DNA of 64,000 bases from RYN-230 sp963841695 (GTDB lineage Bacteria; Actinomycetota; Actinomycetes; Streptosporangiales; Streptosporangiaceae), in the NCBI GenBank assembly GCA_963841695.1, contig CAWJDQ010000006.1, positions 248,001-312,000 of the forward strand, in the 5' to 3' direction. This document shows positions 36,731 through 45,690 of the stretch, one piece after another. Made by a program: the position numbers and the translations under genes. The notes under the pieces were generated by a model. It saw only the letters and a program-made list of their open reading frames with translations. It was not told the origin of the DNA and searched no databases. Position 1 is the stretch's first letter, and each line of letters starts with the position of its first letter.

Positions 36731-37665
36731 GAGTGCGCCTCCGCCCCGCCGAGCAGCAGATACAAGACGGCCATGCGCACGCTCACGCCGTTGGCCACCT
36801 GCTCGACGATCGTGGACCGGGGCGAGTCGGCTACGTCGGCGGCGATCTCGACGCCGCGGTTCATCGGGCCCGGATGCATCACGATCGCGTGCTCGGGCAT
36901 CTGCGCCATCCGCGTGCCGTCCAGCCCGTAGCGGCGGCTGTACTCGCGCACGCTCGGGAAGTAGGCGGCGTTCATCCGCTCCTGCTGCACCCGCAGCATC
37001 ATGACCACGTCGCTCTTCGGCACCACCGCATCGAGGTCGTAGCCGACCGAGCAGGGCCAGGCGCCGACCGCCACCGGGATCAGGGTGGGCGGGGCGACGA
37101 GGGTGACCTCGGCGCCCAGGGTGTTCAGCAGCAGCACGTTGGACCGGGCCACCCGGCTGTGCAGCACGTCGCCCACGATCGTGACCCGCAGCCCGTCCAG
37201 GGCCTCGCCGGCAGGCCGGCCGAACTTGCTGCGGATGGTGAACGCGTCCAGCAGGGCCTGGGTGGGGTGCTCGTGCGCGCCGTCGCCGGCGTTGACCACG
37301 CTCCCCCGCACCCAGCCTGCGAGCCGCTGCGGCGCGCCCGAGGCGCTGTGCCGGATCACGACCGCGTCGGCGCCCATGGCCTCGAGCGTCAGCGCCGTGT
37401 CCTTGAGGCTCTCGCCCTTGGCCACGCTCGATCCTTTGGCCGAGAAGTTGATCACGTCGGCGGACAGCCGCTTGGCGGCGGCCTCGAACGAGATCCGGGT
37501 CCGGGTCGAGTCCTCGAAGAACAGGTTGACCACCGTGCGCCCGCGCAGCGTGGGCAGCTTCTTGATCGGCCGGTCGGCCATCCGGGCCAGCTCGTCGGCA
37601 GTGTCCAGGATGAGCAGGGCATCGTCGCGGCTCAGGTCGGCCGCGGAGATCAGGTGACGGTTCAC
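36727..37665 (-). CDS. pyrB: Aspartate carbamoyltransferase catalytic chain
   Basis: It forms carbamoyl-aspartate, the committed pyrimidine step. Carbamoyl-phosphate-binding FFEDSTRTRISFE, HEHPTQALLDAFTI and VMHPGPMNRGVEI are all present in a 312-residue chain. It overlaps both pyrR and pyrC by four bases, so translation is coupled. No pyrI regulatory chain is seen. Confidence 0.97.
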   Translation of the reverse strand: MNRHLISAADLSRDDALLILDTADELARMADRPIKKLPTLRGRTVVNLFFEDSTRTRISFEAAAKRLSADVINFSAKGSSVAKGESLKDTALTLEAMGADAVVIRHSASGAPQRLAGWVRGSVVNAGDGAHEHPTQALLDAFTIRSKFGRPAGEALDGLRVTIVGDVLHSRVARSNVLLLNTLGAEVTLVAPPTLIPVAVGAWPCSVGYDLDAVVPKSDVVMMLRVQQERMNAAYFPSVREYSRRYGLDGTRMAQMPEHAIVMHPGPMNRGVEIAADVADSPRSTIVEQVANGVSVRMAVLYLLLGGAEAHS

Positions 37666-38303
37666 GTGGCGCTCCGTCCCGCCGCGGTGGCCGCGCGGCC
37701 GATGATCACTGCATCCTGCCCGTCCACCTCGGCCAGCAGGACCCGCACGACTTCCTGCGTGGAAGTGGGCAGGTTCTTGCCGACGTAGTCGGCCCGCACC
37801 GGCAGCTCGCGGTGGCCGCGGTCGATGAGGACGGCCAGCTGCACCGCGCGGGGGCGGCCGAGGTCGTTCAGCGCGTCCAGGGCGGCCCGCACGGTCCGGC
37901 CGGAGTAGAGGACGTCATCGACGATGACGACGATGGCCCCGTCGATGCCCGCGGCGGGCACGTCGGTGGGGCCCAGCGCCCGGGCCGGCCGCAGCCGCAG
38001 GTCATCCCGGTACATGGTGACGTCCAGTGAGCCATGGGGCACCGGGCGGCCTTCGACCTGCTCGATGCGCTCGGCCAGGCGCCGGGCCAGCGGGACGCCG
38101 CGGGTGGGAATGCCCAGCAGCACCACATCGGCGGCACCGTCGGTGCGCTCGAGGATCTCGTGGGCGATCCGGGTGAGGGCCCGCCCGATCTCGGCGGGCT
38201 CCAGGACCGTTTTCGGGTCGGCTGGCCCGGGCCTGGCCGGGCTGCCGCCCGCCGCACCGGCCGCCGTTCCCGCCTGATCCCGGGCAGGTTGCAGCGCATG
38301 CAC
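37662..38303 (-). CDS. pyrR: Bifunctional pyr operon regulator / uracil phosphoribosyltransferase
   Basis: It binds pyr mRNA in response to UMP and also has weak uracil phosphoribosyltransferase activity. The PRPP loop is VVIVDDVLYSGRTVRAALDAL, preceded by LLGIPTRGVPLA. GTG 38303 lies eight bases after AGGAGG, which itself forms part of the PyrR-binding loop. A 30-residue Ala/Gly/Pro N-terminal extension makes it 213 residues, slightly long. Confidence 0.95.
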   Translation of the reverse strand: MHALQPARDQAGTAAGAAGGSPARPGPADPKTVLEPAEIGRALTRIAHEILERTDGAADVVLLGIPTRGVPLARRLAERIEQVEGRPVPHGSLDVTMYRDDLRLRPARALGPTDVPAAGIDGAIVVIVDDVLYSGRTVRAALDALNDLGRPRAVQLAVLIDRGHRELPVRADYVGKNLPTSTQEVVRVLLAEVDGQDAVIIGRAATAAGRSAT

Positions 38304-38310
38304 GCTACGG

Positions 38311-38340
38311 ACCTCCTTTCCCGCCTCACTGGACGGGCCT
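38311..38340 (-). promoter_or_regulatory. PyrR-binding loop overlapping the pyrR ribosome site
   Basis: On the minus strand the leader reads CCCGTCCAGTGAGGCGGG followed by AAAGGAGG. A short stem (CCCG with CGGG) displays TCCAGTGAGG, close to the known PyrR loop consensus TCCNGNGAGG. Because the ribosome site follows at once, bound PyrR should block translation of pyrR and the coupled genes. A possible -10 (TACGGT, 38368-38363) would give a leader of about 50 bases. Confidence 0.75.
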
Positions 38341-38752
38341 TAAAGGATGATCTGTCCCGCTCACCGTACCAGGAACAGGGCTGTGACGTGGGACGCCGTG
38401 GCATGGCGGCGTGGCGGCCAGCCGGCGGCGGGAGGCATCGGGCCAGCCCGCGGGAGCCGCGCGGCCAGCCCGTGACGGGAGGCCCGCGGCCGGGCCCGCG
38501 GCGGAAGGCACCCGGCCGGAAACCGGTGCCCGGGCTCAGGCGTGGATTGGGTGACGATGAGTGATTCGTGTCACACTGAGATACCAACGATCGGCAAAAC
38601 TCGCGAAAGCCTGCCGGGCGCGGCCGCCAGAGCAGCCGGAACGCCTGTGCTGGCGGGCCTTTCGGGAGTCATGTGCCGATGGCTGGGCGGTCACCACGGC
38701 CGCGGGCCCGGGTGACAAGACGCGTAAGTTGACCCGCTTTTTGCTATTCGGC

Positions 38753-38800
38753 TTGACCTGGTCGCGCTTGCGGCCTACCGTCACTGTCCGTAACCGTTAC
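38753..38800 (+). promoter_or_regulatory. Predicted bldD promoter and start-site palindrome
   Basis: TTGACC (38753-38758) and TACCGT (38776-38781) are 17 bases apart. The palindrome GTAAC-C-GTTAC (38790-38800) lies at the expected start of transcription, 33 bases before the ATG. BldD is known to repress its own gene, so the palindrome is a candidate self-operator. The rest of the 529-bp gap (38341-38752) contains a GTCACC/GGGTGAC inverted pair around 38689-38715 and a GTGATTCGTGTCACAC segment near 38560, both possible BldD sites, but no gene. Confidence 0.55.
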
Positions 38801-38832
38801 TGAAAGCGACGACTGGCCGGGGGGCCGACGAC

Positions 38833-39327
38833 ATGCCATCTGAATACGCCAAGACTCTCGGTGCACGGCTGCGTGCCATCCGTACCCAGCAGGGACTGTC
38901 CCTGCACGGAGTGGAGGAGAAGTCACGCGGCCGCTGGAAGGCCGTGGTCGTGGGTTCGTACGAGCGCGGCGACCGCTCGGTGACCGTGCAGAAGCTCGCC
39001 GAGCTGGCGGAGTTTTACGGCGTGCCGGTGTCCGAGCTGCTGCCCGGCGATTCGACACCCGCCCCGCTGGCGCCATCGCCGAAGCTCGTCATCGACCTGG
39101 AGCGGATGGCCCAGCTCCCGAAGGACAAGGCCGGCCCGCTGGCGCGCTACGTGGCGACGATCCAGAGCCAGCGCGGCGACTACAACGGCCGGGTGCTGTC
39201 CATCCGCCAGGAGGACCTGCGTTCACTGGCGGTCATCTACGACAAGTCGCCGATTGACCTGACCGAAGAGCTGATCAGCTGGGGTGTCCTGGACTCCGAG
39301 GCCCGCGGCGCCGTCGAGGCGTTCTGA
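38833..39327 (+). CDS. bldD: Developmental master regulator BldD
   Basis: A 164-residue repressor of sporulation genes that dimerises on tetrameric cyclic-di-GMP. The N-terminal HTH (about 8-70) has LGARLRAIRTQQGLSLHGVEEKS and WKAVVVGSYERGDRSVTVQKLAELAEFYGV. The C-terminal domain keeps the signature RxD-x8-RxxD exactly, as RGD then eight residues then RQED. ATG 38833; single gene ended by a strong hairpin. Its presence suggests a developing, mycelial actinomycete, although BldD also occurs in simpler relatives. Confidence 0.95.
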   Translation: MPSEYAKTLGARLRAIRTQQGLSLHGVEEKSRGRWKAVVVGSYERGDRSVTVQKLAELAEFYGVPVSELLPGDSTPAPLAPSPKLVIDLERMAQLPKDKAGPLARYVATIQSQRGDYNGRVLSIRQEDLRSLAVIYDKSPIDLTEELISWGVLDSEARGAVEAF

Positions 39328-39347
39328 CCCTGGGCGGTCCCCCTTGG

Positions 39348-39378
39348 GCGGCCTGCCAGCCAGTGGCTGGCAGGCCGC
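39348..39378 (+). terminator. Strong hairpin after bldD
   Basis: GCGGCCTGCCAGCC and GGCTGGCAGGCCGC form a perfect 14-bp stem with a 3-base loop, 20 bases after the bldD stop. There is no T-run, which is common for actinobacterial terminators. It also lies between convergent genes and could serve both strands. Confidence 0.8.
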
Positions 39379-39466
39379 TGGCGTGCCCGGGGGGCACTGG
39401 TCCGGGCTGGGCGCCGGTCTGGGTCGGGGCACTGGCCCCGGCAGGCACTGGGGGGTCCGGTCGGGC

Positions 39467-39919
39467 TTAGCCGGCCGGGCGCAGCGGCAGGGCCGACTGG
39501 CCCGGCAGCCCCAGCGCTTCCTCGGCCAGGGTCAGGAAGGTCTCAGCGTCCCTGAGCAGATCATCAGCTTCGCGGGCGGACACCGCGCGAACCAGGCCCG
39601 CCTCGGCGGCGGCCCGCTTGCCCGCCCCGGCGGCGAAGAACGCGGCCCATTCCGACAGGGCAGGCTCCACCCGCGGCAACAGTTCCCACACACTGCGCGG
39701 GGCCTTCCGCCGGGGACCCTGGCCCGGTCCCATCTTGACCGCCACGATCGCCGCGGCGGCGCGCAGCGCAGCGAGGTGCGCGCCCACGTAGCGGGTGCCC
39801 GGGCTGGCTTCGGTCGCCGCGCCGGCCAGCCCGCCGCGGGCCGATTCAATGAGCGTGAGCGCCGCAGGCGCTATACGGCAGCGTGGCTGGCCTGGTCGTA
39901 CTGACATGACCGTACTCAT
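39467..39919 (-). CDS. SAV_6107-family HEPN domain protein
   Basis: A 150-residue, mostly helical protein. It resembles the actinobacterial SAV_6107 HEPN family, with ALTLIESARGGLAGAA, YVGAHLAALRAAAAIVAVK and READDLLRDAETFLTLAEEALGL. HEPN proteins are often RNases or nucleotide-transfer partners, but the RNase RX4-6H motif is not obvious. ATG 39919 is used; another ATG lies five codons in. An SOS box lies about 115 bp upstream, suggesting DNA-damage control. Function unproven. Confidence 0.7.
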   Translation of the reverse strand: MSTVMSVRPGQPRCRIAPAALTLIESARGGLAGAATEASPGTRYVGAHLAALRAAAAIVAVKMGPGQGPRRKAPRSVWELLPRVEPALSEWAAFFAAGAGKRAAAEAGLVRAVSAREADDLLRDAETFLTLAEEALGLPGQSALPLRPAG

Positions 39920-40032
39920 GGCCTTCCTTCCGTCGCGGAGCCAGGATCAGGCGGGTGATTCCGCACGCCGCCCGACCCCGGCCCGGCCGCCCAGGATGAG
40001 GGGGGGACGTCCCGGCGGTCCCGCTAGTTATT

Positions 40033-40046
40033 CGAACATAGGTTCG
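40033..40046. promoter_or_regulatory. SOS (LexA) box
   Basis: CGAACATAGGTTCG fits the Gram-positive LexA consensus CGAAC-N4-GTTCG perfectly. It lies between the divergent HEPN gene (start 39919) and a GNAT gene (start 40215), in a locally AT-rich stretch. On the minus strand the box contains TATGTT, a possible -10, making the HEPN gene the more likely target. Confidence 0.75.
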
Positions 40047-40214
40047 CTTCAAAGTCCAGCTACTTGTATCTGAGTTCGAAGGTATCCGGCGGGTCCGACA
40101 AAACCCCGCGCCCACCTGGCCAGGCGCTGTCCCGTGGCGCGCCGCCGGACCTCCGGGCCACCCGGGCGGGTCCGGCGAACCGCCGGGCGGCCGCGCTCGC
40201 GTACGCTTGCGCGG

Positions 40215-40847
40215 GTGCGCGCTGGCCCGGAGCTGCTGGAATTCGGCAAGGCACGCTTTCTTGCGGAACTGGGCGTCCTGACCAGCGTCTATGCGGCTGC
40301 CATGCAGCCGCCGCAGCACCAGCTGCCGGGACGGCGAGCGATCATGGAACGGCACGCGGGGTTCCCCTCGTTCCGGTGCGTGGCCATGACGCTCCCGGAC
40401 GATCCGCGGGACGCACCCCCCGAGCTGCGGACGCAGTCAGGCCGCGACCGGCTCGTGGTCATCGGCTTCGCCTACGGATTCCACGGCACCACCGGCCAGT
40501 GGTGGCACGACCTGGTGCGCAGCGCGCTGGCCGCGGCCGGCGGGCGTGACCTGGCCCAGACCTGGCTGGGCGACTCGTTCGAGGTGGCCGAGGTGCACGT
40601 GCACCCCAGCTATCAGGGCCGCGGGGTCGGCCGGGCGATGGTGCCGGCCCTGATCCATCCCCGGCTGGAACGGACGGCGCTGCTGTCCACCCAGGACACC
40701 GACAGCCGCGCCCGCCGGCTGTACCGGAGCCTGGGCTTCAGTGACCTGCTGACCGGATACCGGTTCCCGGGAACCGACCCGCCTTACGCGGTGATGGGCG
40801 CGGCCCTGCCGCTGCGCCCGGGCCTGCCGCCGGGACCGCGGGCCTGA
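40215..40847 (+). CDS. GNAT family N-acetyltransferase
   Basis: A 210-residue protein with the acetyl-CoA-binding GNAT core. VAEVHVHPSYQGRGVGRAMVPALI contains the Q/RxxGxG/A loop and TQDTDSRARRLYRSLGFSDL the C-terminal strand. The N-terminus is specific to the family near metF. The start GTG 40215 lies seven bases after TACGCT, suggesting leaderless transcription; the frame extends upstream without conserved sequence. Substrate unknown. Confidence 0.8.
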   Translation: MRAGPELLEFGKARFLAELGVLTSVYAAAMQPPQHQLPGRRAIMERHAGFPSFRCVAMTLPDDPRDAPPELRTQSGRDRLVVIGFAYGFHGTTGQWWHDLVRSALAAAGGRDLAQTWLGDSFEVAEVHVHPSYQGRGVGRAMVPALIHPRLERTALLSTQDTDSRARRLYRSLGFSDLLTGYRFPGTDPPYAVMGAALPLRPGLPPGPRA

Positions 40848-40872
40848 CGGCCGGGAACGGCCGGCCGGCCGG

Positions 40873-41826
40873 TCAGCTCCCCGCGGCCAGCCGGGTCGGC
40901 GCCGGGAGCGCGGCACCTCCCGCCACCCGGCCGGCCAGCCCGAGGTGCTCGTAGATCTCGCGGGTCGCGCGGGACCCGTTCAGCGTGTAGAAGTGCAGCC
41001 CCGGGGCGCCTTCGGCCAGCAAGCGCTCGCACATGCCCGCCGCGTACCGGACGCCGATTTCCCGCACGGCCGCGCTGTCTCCGGCGGCCGCCCGCACCGC
41101 ATCGCCCAGCGCACCGGGGAACCGGGCCCCGGACAGCACCACGATCCGCTCCAGCGTGCGCAGGCTGGTGATCGGCATGATCCCGGCAATGATCGGCACC
41201 TCGCAGCCGGCCGCCGCCACCCGGTCCCGCAGGCGCAGGTAGTCCTCCACGTAGAAGAACATCTGAGTGATCGCGAAATCGGCGCCCGCCCGGCACTTGC
41301 GCACGAAGTACCTGGTGTCGGAGTCGAGATCAGGCGAACGCGGGTGCCCCTCGGGGAACGCCCCGACGCCGACGCAGAAATCCCCCGAGGCCTTCACCAG
41401 CCGGACCAGGTCTGCCGCGTACTCCAGGCCTTCCGGGTGCGCGACCCACTCAGCATTCGGGTCTCCGGCCGGGTCACCGCGCAGGGCCAGGACATTGCGC
41501 ACGCCGACCGCCGCGTAGGAGCCGATCACGCGCCGCAGTTCGGCCACCGAGTGGTCCACCGCCGTGAAGTGCCCCACCGGGGTGAGCGTCGTCTCCGCGG
41601 CGATCCGGCCGGTAATCCGGACCGTCCGGTCCCGGGTCGAGCCGCCCGCCCCGTAGGTGACCGAGACGAACGTGGGACGGAGCGGCTCCAGCTCCCGGAT
41701 GGCCCGCCACAGCCGCCGCTCCGCGTCCTCGGTCTTGGGCGGCATGAACTCGAACGAGAAAGACTCACCGCCCGAGACCAGCAGGTCACGGATGGCTGGC
41801 GCGCGGTGCAGGCCCCCAGATGGCAT
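40873..41826 (-). CDS. metF: 5,10-methylenetetrahydrofolate reductase
   Basis: It makes 5-methyl-tetrahydrofolate for methionine synthesis. The FAD TIM-barrel shows FSFEFMPPKTEDAERRLW with the catalytic Glu, SVTYGAGGSTRDRT, NVLALRGDPAGD, and DFAITQMFFYVEDY. 317 residues, normal. It stands alone, convergent with the GNAT gene only 25 bp away. Confidence 0.96.
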   Translation of the reverse strand: MPSGGLHRAPAIRDLLVSGGESFSFEFMPPKTEDAERRLWRAIRELEPLRPTFVSVTYGAGGSTRDRTVRITGRIAAETTLTPVGHFTAVDHSVAELRRVIGSYAAVGVRNVLALRGDPAGDPNAEWVAHPEGLEYAADLVRLVKASGDFCVGVGAFPEGHPRSPDLDSDTRYFVRKCRAGADFAITQMFFYVEDYLRLRDRVAAAGCEVPIIAGIMPITSLRTLERIVVLSGARFPGALGDAVRAAAGDSAAVREIGVRYAAGMCERLLAEGAPGLHFYTLNGSRATREIYEHLGLAGRVAGGAALPAPTRLAAGS

Positions 41827-41969
41827 CCCCCCAGGCTAGTCGGCCCGCGGCCGGGCCGTCGCGGCGCGGCAGGCCGACGGCCAGCCTCGTGACCAGGCTG
41901 ACCATCCCGCCCACGGCACAGAGGCGGCCGGGGCTGTCCCCAGCCGGCACGCTTCTGATTGTGACTAAG

Positions 41970-41987
41970 AGTAATGTTAATATTACT
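41970..41987 (+). promoter_or_regulatory. AT-rich palindrome before the response regulator
   Basis: AGTAAT-GTTAAT-ATTACT is an inverted repeat in a conspicuously AT-rich patch (41950-41998) of a very GC-rich genome. It ends eight bases before the start codon of the response regulator. A similar half-site (AGTAAT/ATCACT) lies before the convergent histidine kinase gene. It is probably an operator or promoter core. Confidence 0.55.
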
Positions 41988-41995
41988 TTGAGTAA

Positions 41996-42376
41996 GTGAC
42001 TGTGAAGGGGCGGTCGCCGCAGGTGCCCAGAATCCTGGTGGTCGATGACGAGCCGGACCAGCGGTTCCTGCTGCGGAGGATCTTCGAGCGAGCCGGTCAC
42101 CAAGTGGCCGATGCGTGTGACGGCGCCGCGGCCCTGACGGCCGTGCGGGAGTCGCCACCGGACCTGGTGGTCACCGACGTCATGATGCCGGTCATGGATG
42201 GTACCGAGCTGATCCGGCGGCTGCGCAGCGAGCCGGCCACGGCCGGCATCCCCATTCTTGCCGCGAGCAGCGATTCGCACCTGGCCGATCACGCGGACGC
42301 GGTCGTCCCCAAGCCGTACGAGTGGCGGCACCTGGTCAAGGTGGCAGACGCCCTGCTGAGCGAGAGAAGGAGGTGA
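41996..42376 (+). CDS. Single-domain response regulator
   Basis: A 126-residue stand-alone receiver with the acidic pocket in ILVVDDEPDQR, the phospho-acceptor Asp in VVTDVMMPVMDG and the Lys in AVVPKPYEW. There is no output domain, so it must signal by protein contact, as CheY- or Spo0F-like proteins do. GTG 41996 has no obvious ribosome site. Six bases separate it from the KaiC-like ATPase gene, and its last codons contain that gene's ribosome site, so the two are one transcript. Confidence 0.88.
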   Translation: MTVKGRSPQVPRILVVDDEPDQRFLLRRIFERAGHQVADACDGAAALTAVRESPPDLVVTDVMMPVMDGTELIRRLRSEPATAGIPILAASSDSHLADHADAVVPKPYEWRHLVKVADALLSERRR

Positions 42377-42382
42377 TCTGCG

Positions 42383-43853
42383 TTGCAGCCGATGGCAAGC
42401 GGGGTGCCCGGCCTGGACCTGATACTGAACGGCGGCGTGGAACGGGGGACTGTCGTGATCATTGCCGGGCCCCCGGGGAGCGGCAAGACCATCCTGGCCC
42501 AGCAGATGTGCTTCGCCAGTGCCGCGGCCGGGCGCAAGTCGGTCTACTACACCACGGTGTCCGAGCCGCATACCAAGCTGGTCCGGCACCTGGAGCGGTT
42601 CTCTTTCTTCGATCCGCAGGCGCTCGGGCCGCTGGTCGAATACATCCACCTGGGCGATTTCCTGCGCCCCGACCGCGAGGGCGGGCTCGAGCGCATGACG
42701 GCCGAGATCGTCCGGAAGAGGCTGGACGACCAGCCGTCGATGGTGGTGATCGACAGCGCGAAGATGCTGCGTGACTTCGCCGATGATCGCCAGCTGCGGA
42801 GGCGCGCTGTACGACCTGACCGGCCGCTCGCCGAGTCCGGCACAGTGCTGCTGCTGCTCGGCGAGTACACCCCCGGGGAGTTGCGCGGCGACGTCGAGTT
42901 CTCCCTGGCGGACGGCATCATCCAGCTGGAGTACGAGCCGCGCGAGCCGGTCGACCGGCGGTGGCTGCGGGTGATGAAGCTGCGCGGCGCGAGCCCCCGG
43001 TCCGGCAAGCACACGTTCCGGATCGGCCCGGGCGGCGTCGAGGTGTTCCCGCGGATAGAGACCCTCATCCCGCGGCCGCCCGTGCCGATGTCCGACGGCC
43101 CGGTCCGCAGCGGGATCCCCGGCCTCGACGAGCTGATGAGCGGGGGCAGAAGCGGGGTGACGCCACCCTGGTCACCGGCCCCTCGGGGGTCGGGAAGACC
43201 ATCTTCGGGCTGCGCTGGATCGCCCAGGGGCTGGAGCAGGGGGAGCGCTGCCTGTACGTCACGTTCCAGGACACCGCCGAGCAGCTGTCTCGCATGGCCG
43301 CCGGCTTCGGCTGGGACTTCGGGGCCAGCCAGGCTGCCGGGCAGCTGGTGCTCTCCCACGTCCCGATGGGTGACCTCGACCTGGACGTGATGGCCACGGC
43401 CGTGCGCCGGAACTCGCCGGCACACCGGTCCAGCCGGATCGTCTTCGACAGCCTGTCCGAGATGGTGCTGGCCGCCCACGAAGAGGAACGGTTCCCCGCC
43501 TACATGCGCAGCCTCATCGGGCTGATCCGGGCGGCGGCAGCTCACTGGTGGTCACCAGCGAAACCGCAGCCCACGGGCTCAGCCCGACCACGCTGGACGC
43601 GCTCACGTTCCTGTTCGACAACGTCATCGACCTGCGCTACATCGAAGAAGGATCCCAGGTGGCCCGGGCCGTCCATGTCGCGAAGATGCGCAGCAGCTGG
43701 CACGAGATGACGTTGCACAGCTTCACCATCAGCGAGCACGGCATCGCCGTCGGGGAGGTGCTGCGGGGCGTGACCGGGCGCCTCGGCTGGAGCGCGCTCC
43801 GGGTGCAAGCCGCGCCGGCTCCTCCCGCGGCAAGCCCGGCCGCGGGCCGGTAA
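42383..43853 (+). CDS. KaiC-like double-domain ATPase, frameshifted several times
   Basis: A RecA/KaiC-superfamily protein with two ATPase domains. The first has ASGVPGLDLILNGGVERGTVVIIAG, P-loop GPPGSGKT and Walker B MVVIDSAKM. The second has RSGIPGLDELMSGG, P-loop GPSGVGKT and RIVFDSLSEM. The glutamate pair of KaiC appears as SE in the first and QD in the second. Breaks are seen near 42801 and 42828 (a compensating pair restoring ALYDLTGR), near 43150, and near 43537. Repaired length is about 490 residues. TTG 42383 follows AAGGAGGTGATC, a complete anti-16S match; ATG 42392 is an alternative. Likely works with the adjacent regulator and kinase; no kaiA or kaiB. Confidence 0.8.
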
Positions 43854-45654
43854 CCCCGGGGGTGGCGCGCTGGGCGCGGCATCCAGGGCAGCGCGCACCT
43901 TGTCCAGCAGCGCCTCGGGAGTGAACGGTTTCTGGATGTACTCCGCCCGCTCATCGAGGACCCGGTCCGGGCTCAGCACCTGCGCGCTGTGCCCGGACAT
44001 GTAGAGAATGGGCAGCCCCGGCTTCAGGTCGGCCACGCGTTCGGCCAGCACGGAACCGGACCGGTGCAGGATGACGGAGTCGGTCAGCAGCAGCTGGACG
44101 TCCTGGGATGACGCCAGCGACACCGCTTCGTCAAAGGTGCCCGCCTCCATGGTGGCGTAGCCGTTCTGGCGGAGGATCCGGGAGGTGAGACTCAGCACCG
44201 GTGCCTCGTCGTCGACGACGAGGATGGTCTGGCCGCGCCCCTGGGCGGCCTCGGTCCGGGCGGCCGGTACGGCCAGCGCCCGCACCCTGGCGGCGGGGAA
44301 GAAGAGCCGGAAGCAGGTGCCGGTGCCCTCCGCAGACTGCACGCTGATGCTGCCGCCGGCGCCGGTGACGACCCCGTAGACGGTGGCCAGCCCGAGACCG
44401 GTGCCCCGGCCGGCGGCTAGTCGTGAAGAACGGCTCGAAAATATGCGCCGCGACCTGGTCGCTCATGCCGGTTCCGGTGTCGCTGACCGCGAGTTCGACG
44501 TAGCTGCCCGCCGCCGCCGGAGGCTGCAGGACCAGGGCACTGGGCTCGCCCAGGTCGGTGAGGCCTGTCTCCAGGGTCAGGGTGCCGCCCTCGGGCATGG
44601 CGTCCCGGGCGTTCACGGCCAGGTTCAGCAGCACCTGCTCAACCCGGCCACGATCAGCCTCGATGGTGAGGATGTCGCTGCCCAGGGCCATCTGGATCTC
44701 GAAGCCCGCTCCGAGGGTGCGCGACAGCAGGTTACGGGTGTCCGACACCACGGCGTTGAGCTCGAGCGCCTCGGGCCGCGCCGTGTCTCGCCGGCCGACG
44801 ATCAGCAGCTGCCTGGTGATCCGGGCCGCGCGCTGAGCTGCCTGCTGGACCTGCTCGATGTCGGCCGCGACCGCGGGATCGCCGGCCGTTTCATCGGCCA
44901 CGAACCCCGCATAGTTCATGATGATGGCCAGCAGATTGTTGAAGTCATGGGCGATTCCGCCGGCCAGCTGGCCCAGGCTCTCGACCCGCTCCATCTGCGC
45001 GAGCCGGCGGTCCAGCGCGCGGCGGTCAGCCCCGATCCGGGCGCGCTCGGAGATGTCCCGGGCCGCGGTCGCCACCCCGACCACCGCGCCCGTGGCGTCC
45101 CGGATCGGCGAGTAAGTGAGCGACACGTCGACCATGGTCCCGTCCTTGCGGCGGCGCCTGGTCTCGTACTGCTCGACGAGCCCGCCGATGCGGACCTGCT
45201 CAAGATGACGTGTCACCTCGGCGACCCCGTCGGCGGGCACGATCAGTTGCTCGGCCATGTCGCGCCCGACTATTTCCCCGGCGGTATAGCCGTACAGGCG
45301 CTGCGCCCCGGGGTTCCAGCTGGTGGCGACGCCATCGAGGGTCAAGCCGACGATGGCGTCGGCCGAGGACTCCACGATCGCGGCCAGCCTGGCGAGCTCC
45401 CCGCCGTCACCGGCGGCCGTGGCGCTGCGCCGTGCGGCCCGCCGGGCCACCCACCAGCAAGCCAGGATCGCGGCAGCTAGCGGCAGCAGGCCCGCCAGCG
45501 CGATCGTGAGCAGGACCTGGCGCGGCTGGCCGGCCACGGCCAGGCCCGCTGCGTCCGCCCCCGCCGTGACCATCAGGAAGCAGACGGACGTCACCGCGGA
45601 GGCCGTCAGCAGCCGGGAAGTCTGACGGTCGCATGAGCCGCCGGCCACCCGCAT
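43542..45654 (-). CDS. Hybrid PAS histidine kinase with C-terminal receiver, frameshifted once
   Basis: The N-terminus has two membrane segments (about 17-35 and 48-68), then a PAS domain (DAIVGLTLDGVATSWNPGAQRLYGYTAGEIVG). The kinase core has the phospho-His in LGQLAGGIAHDFNNLLAIIMN, N-box LNLAVNARDAMPEGG and DTGTGM. After a break near 44418 the next frame gives GRGTGLGLATVYG and a receiver with TILVVDDEAP, the Asp in LLLTDSVI and the Lys in YIQKPF. The receiver ends near 43880, but the frame stays open to 43542, antisense to the end of the KaiC-like gene, so the true stop is uncertain. ATG 45654 follows GGAGGA. Confidence 0.82.
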
Positions 45655-45690
45655 GACTCCTCCGGTCGTCAGCAGTAGACTCCTACAATT

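Noticed and set aside
41996..43853. The KaiC-like gene as a complete circadian clock
   Set aside because: kaiA and kaiB are absent and the catalytic glutamate pairs are altered, so a clock function cannot be claimed.
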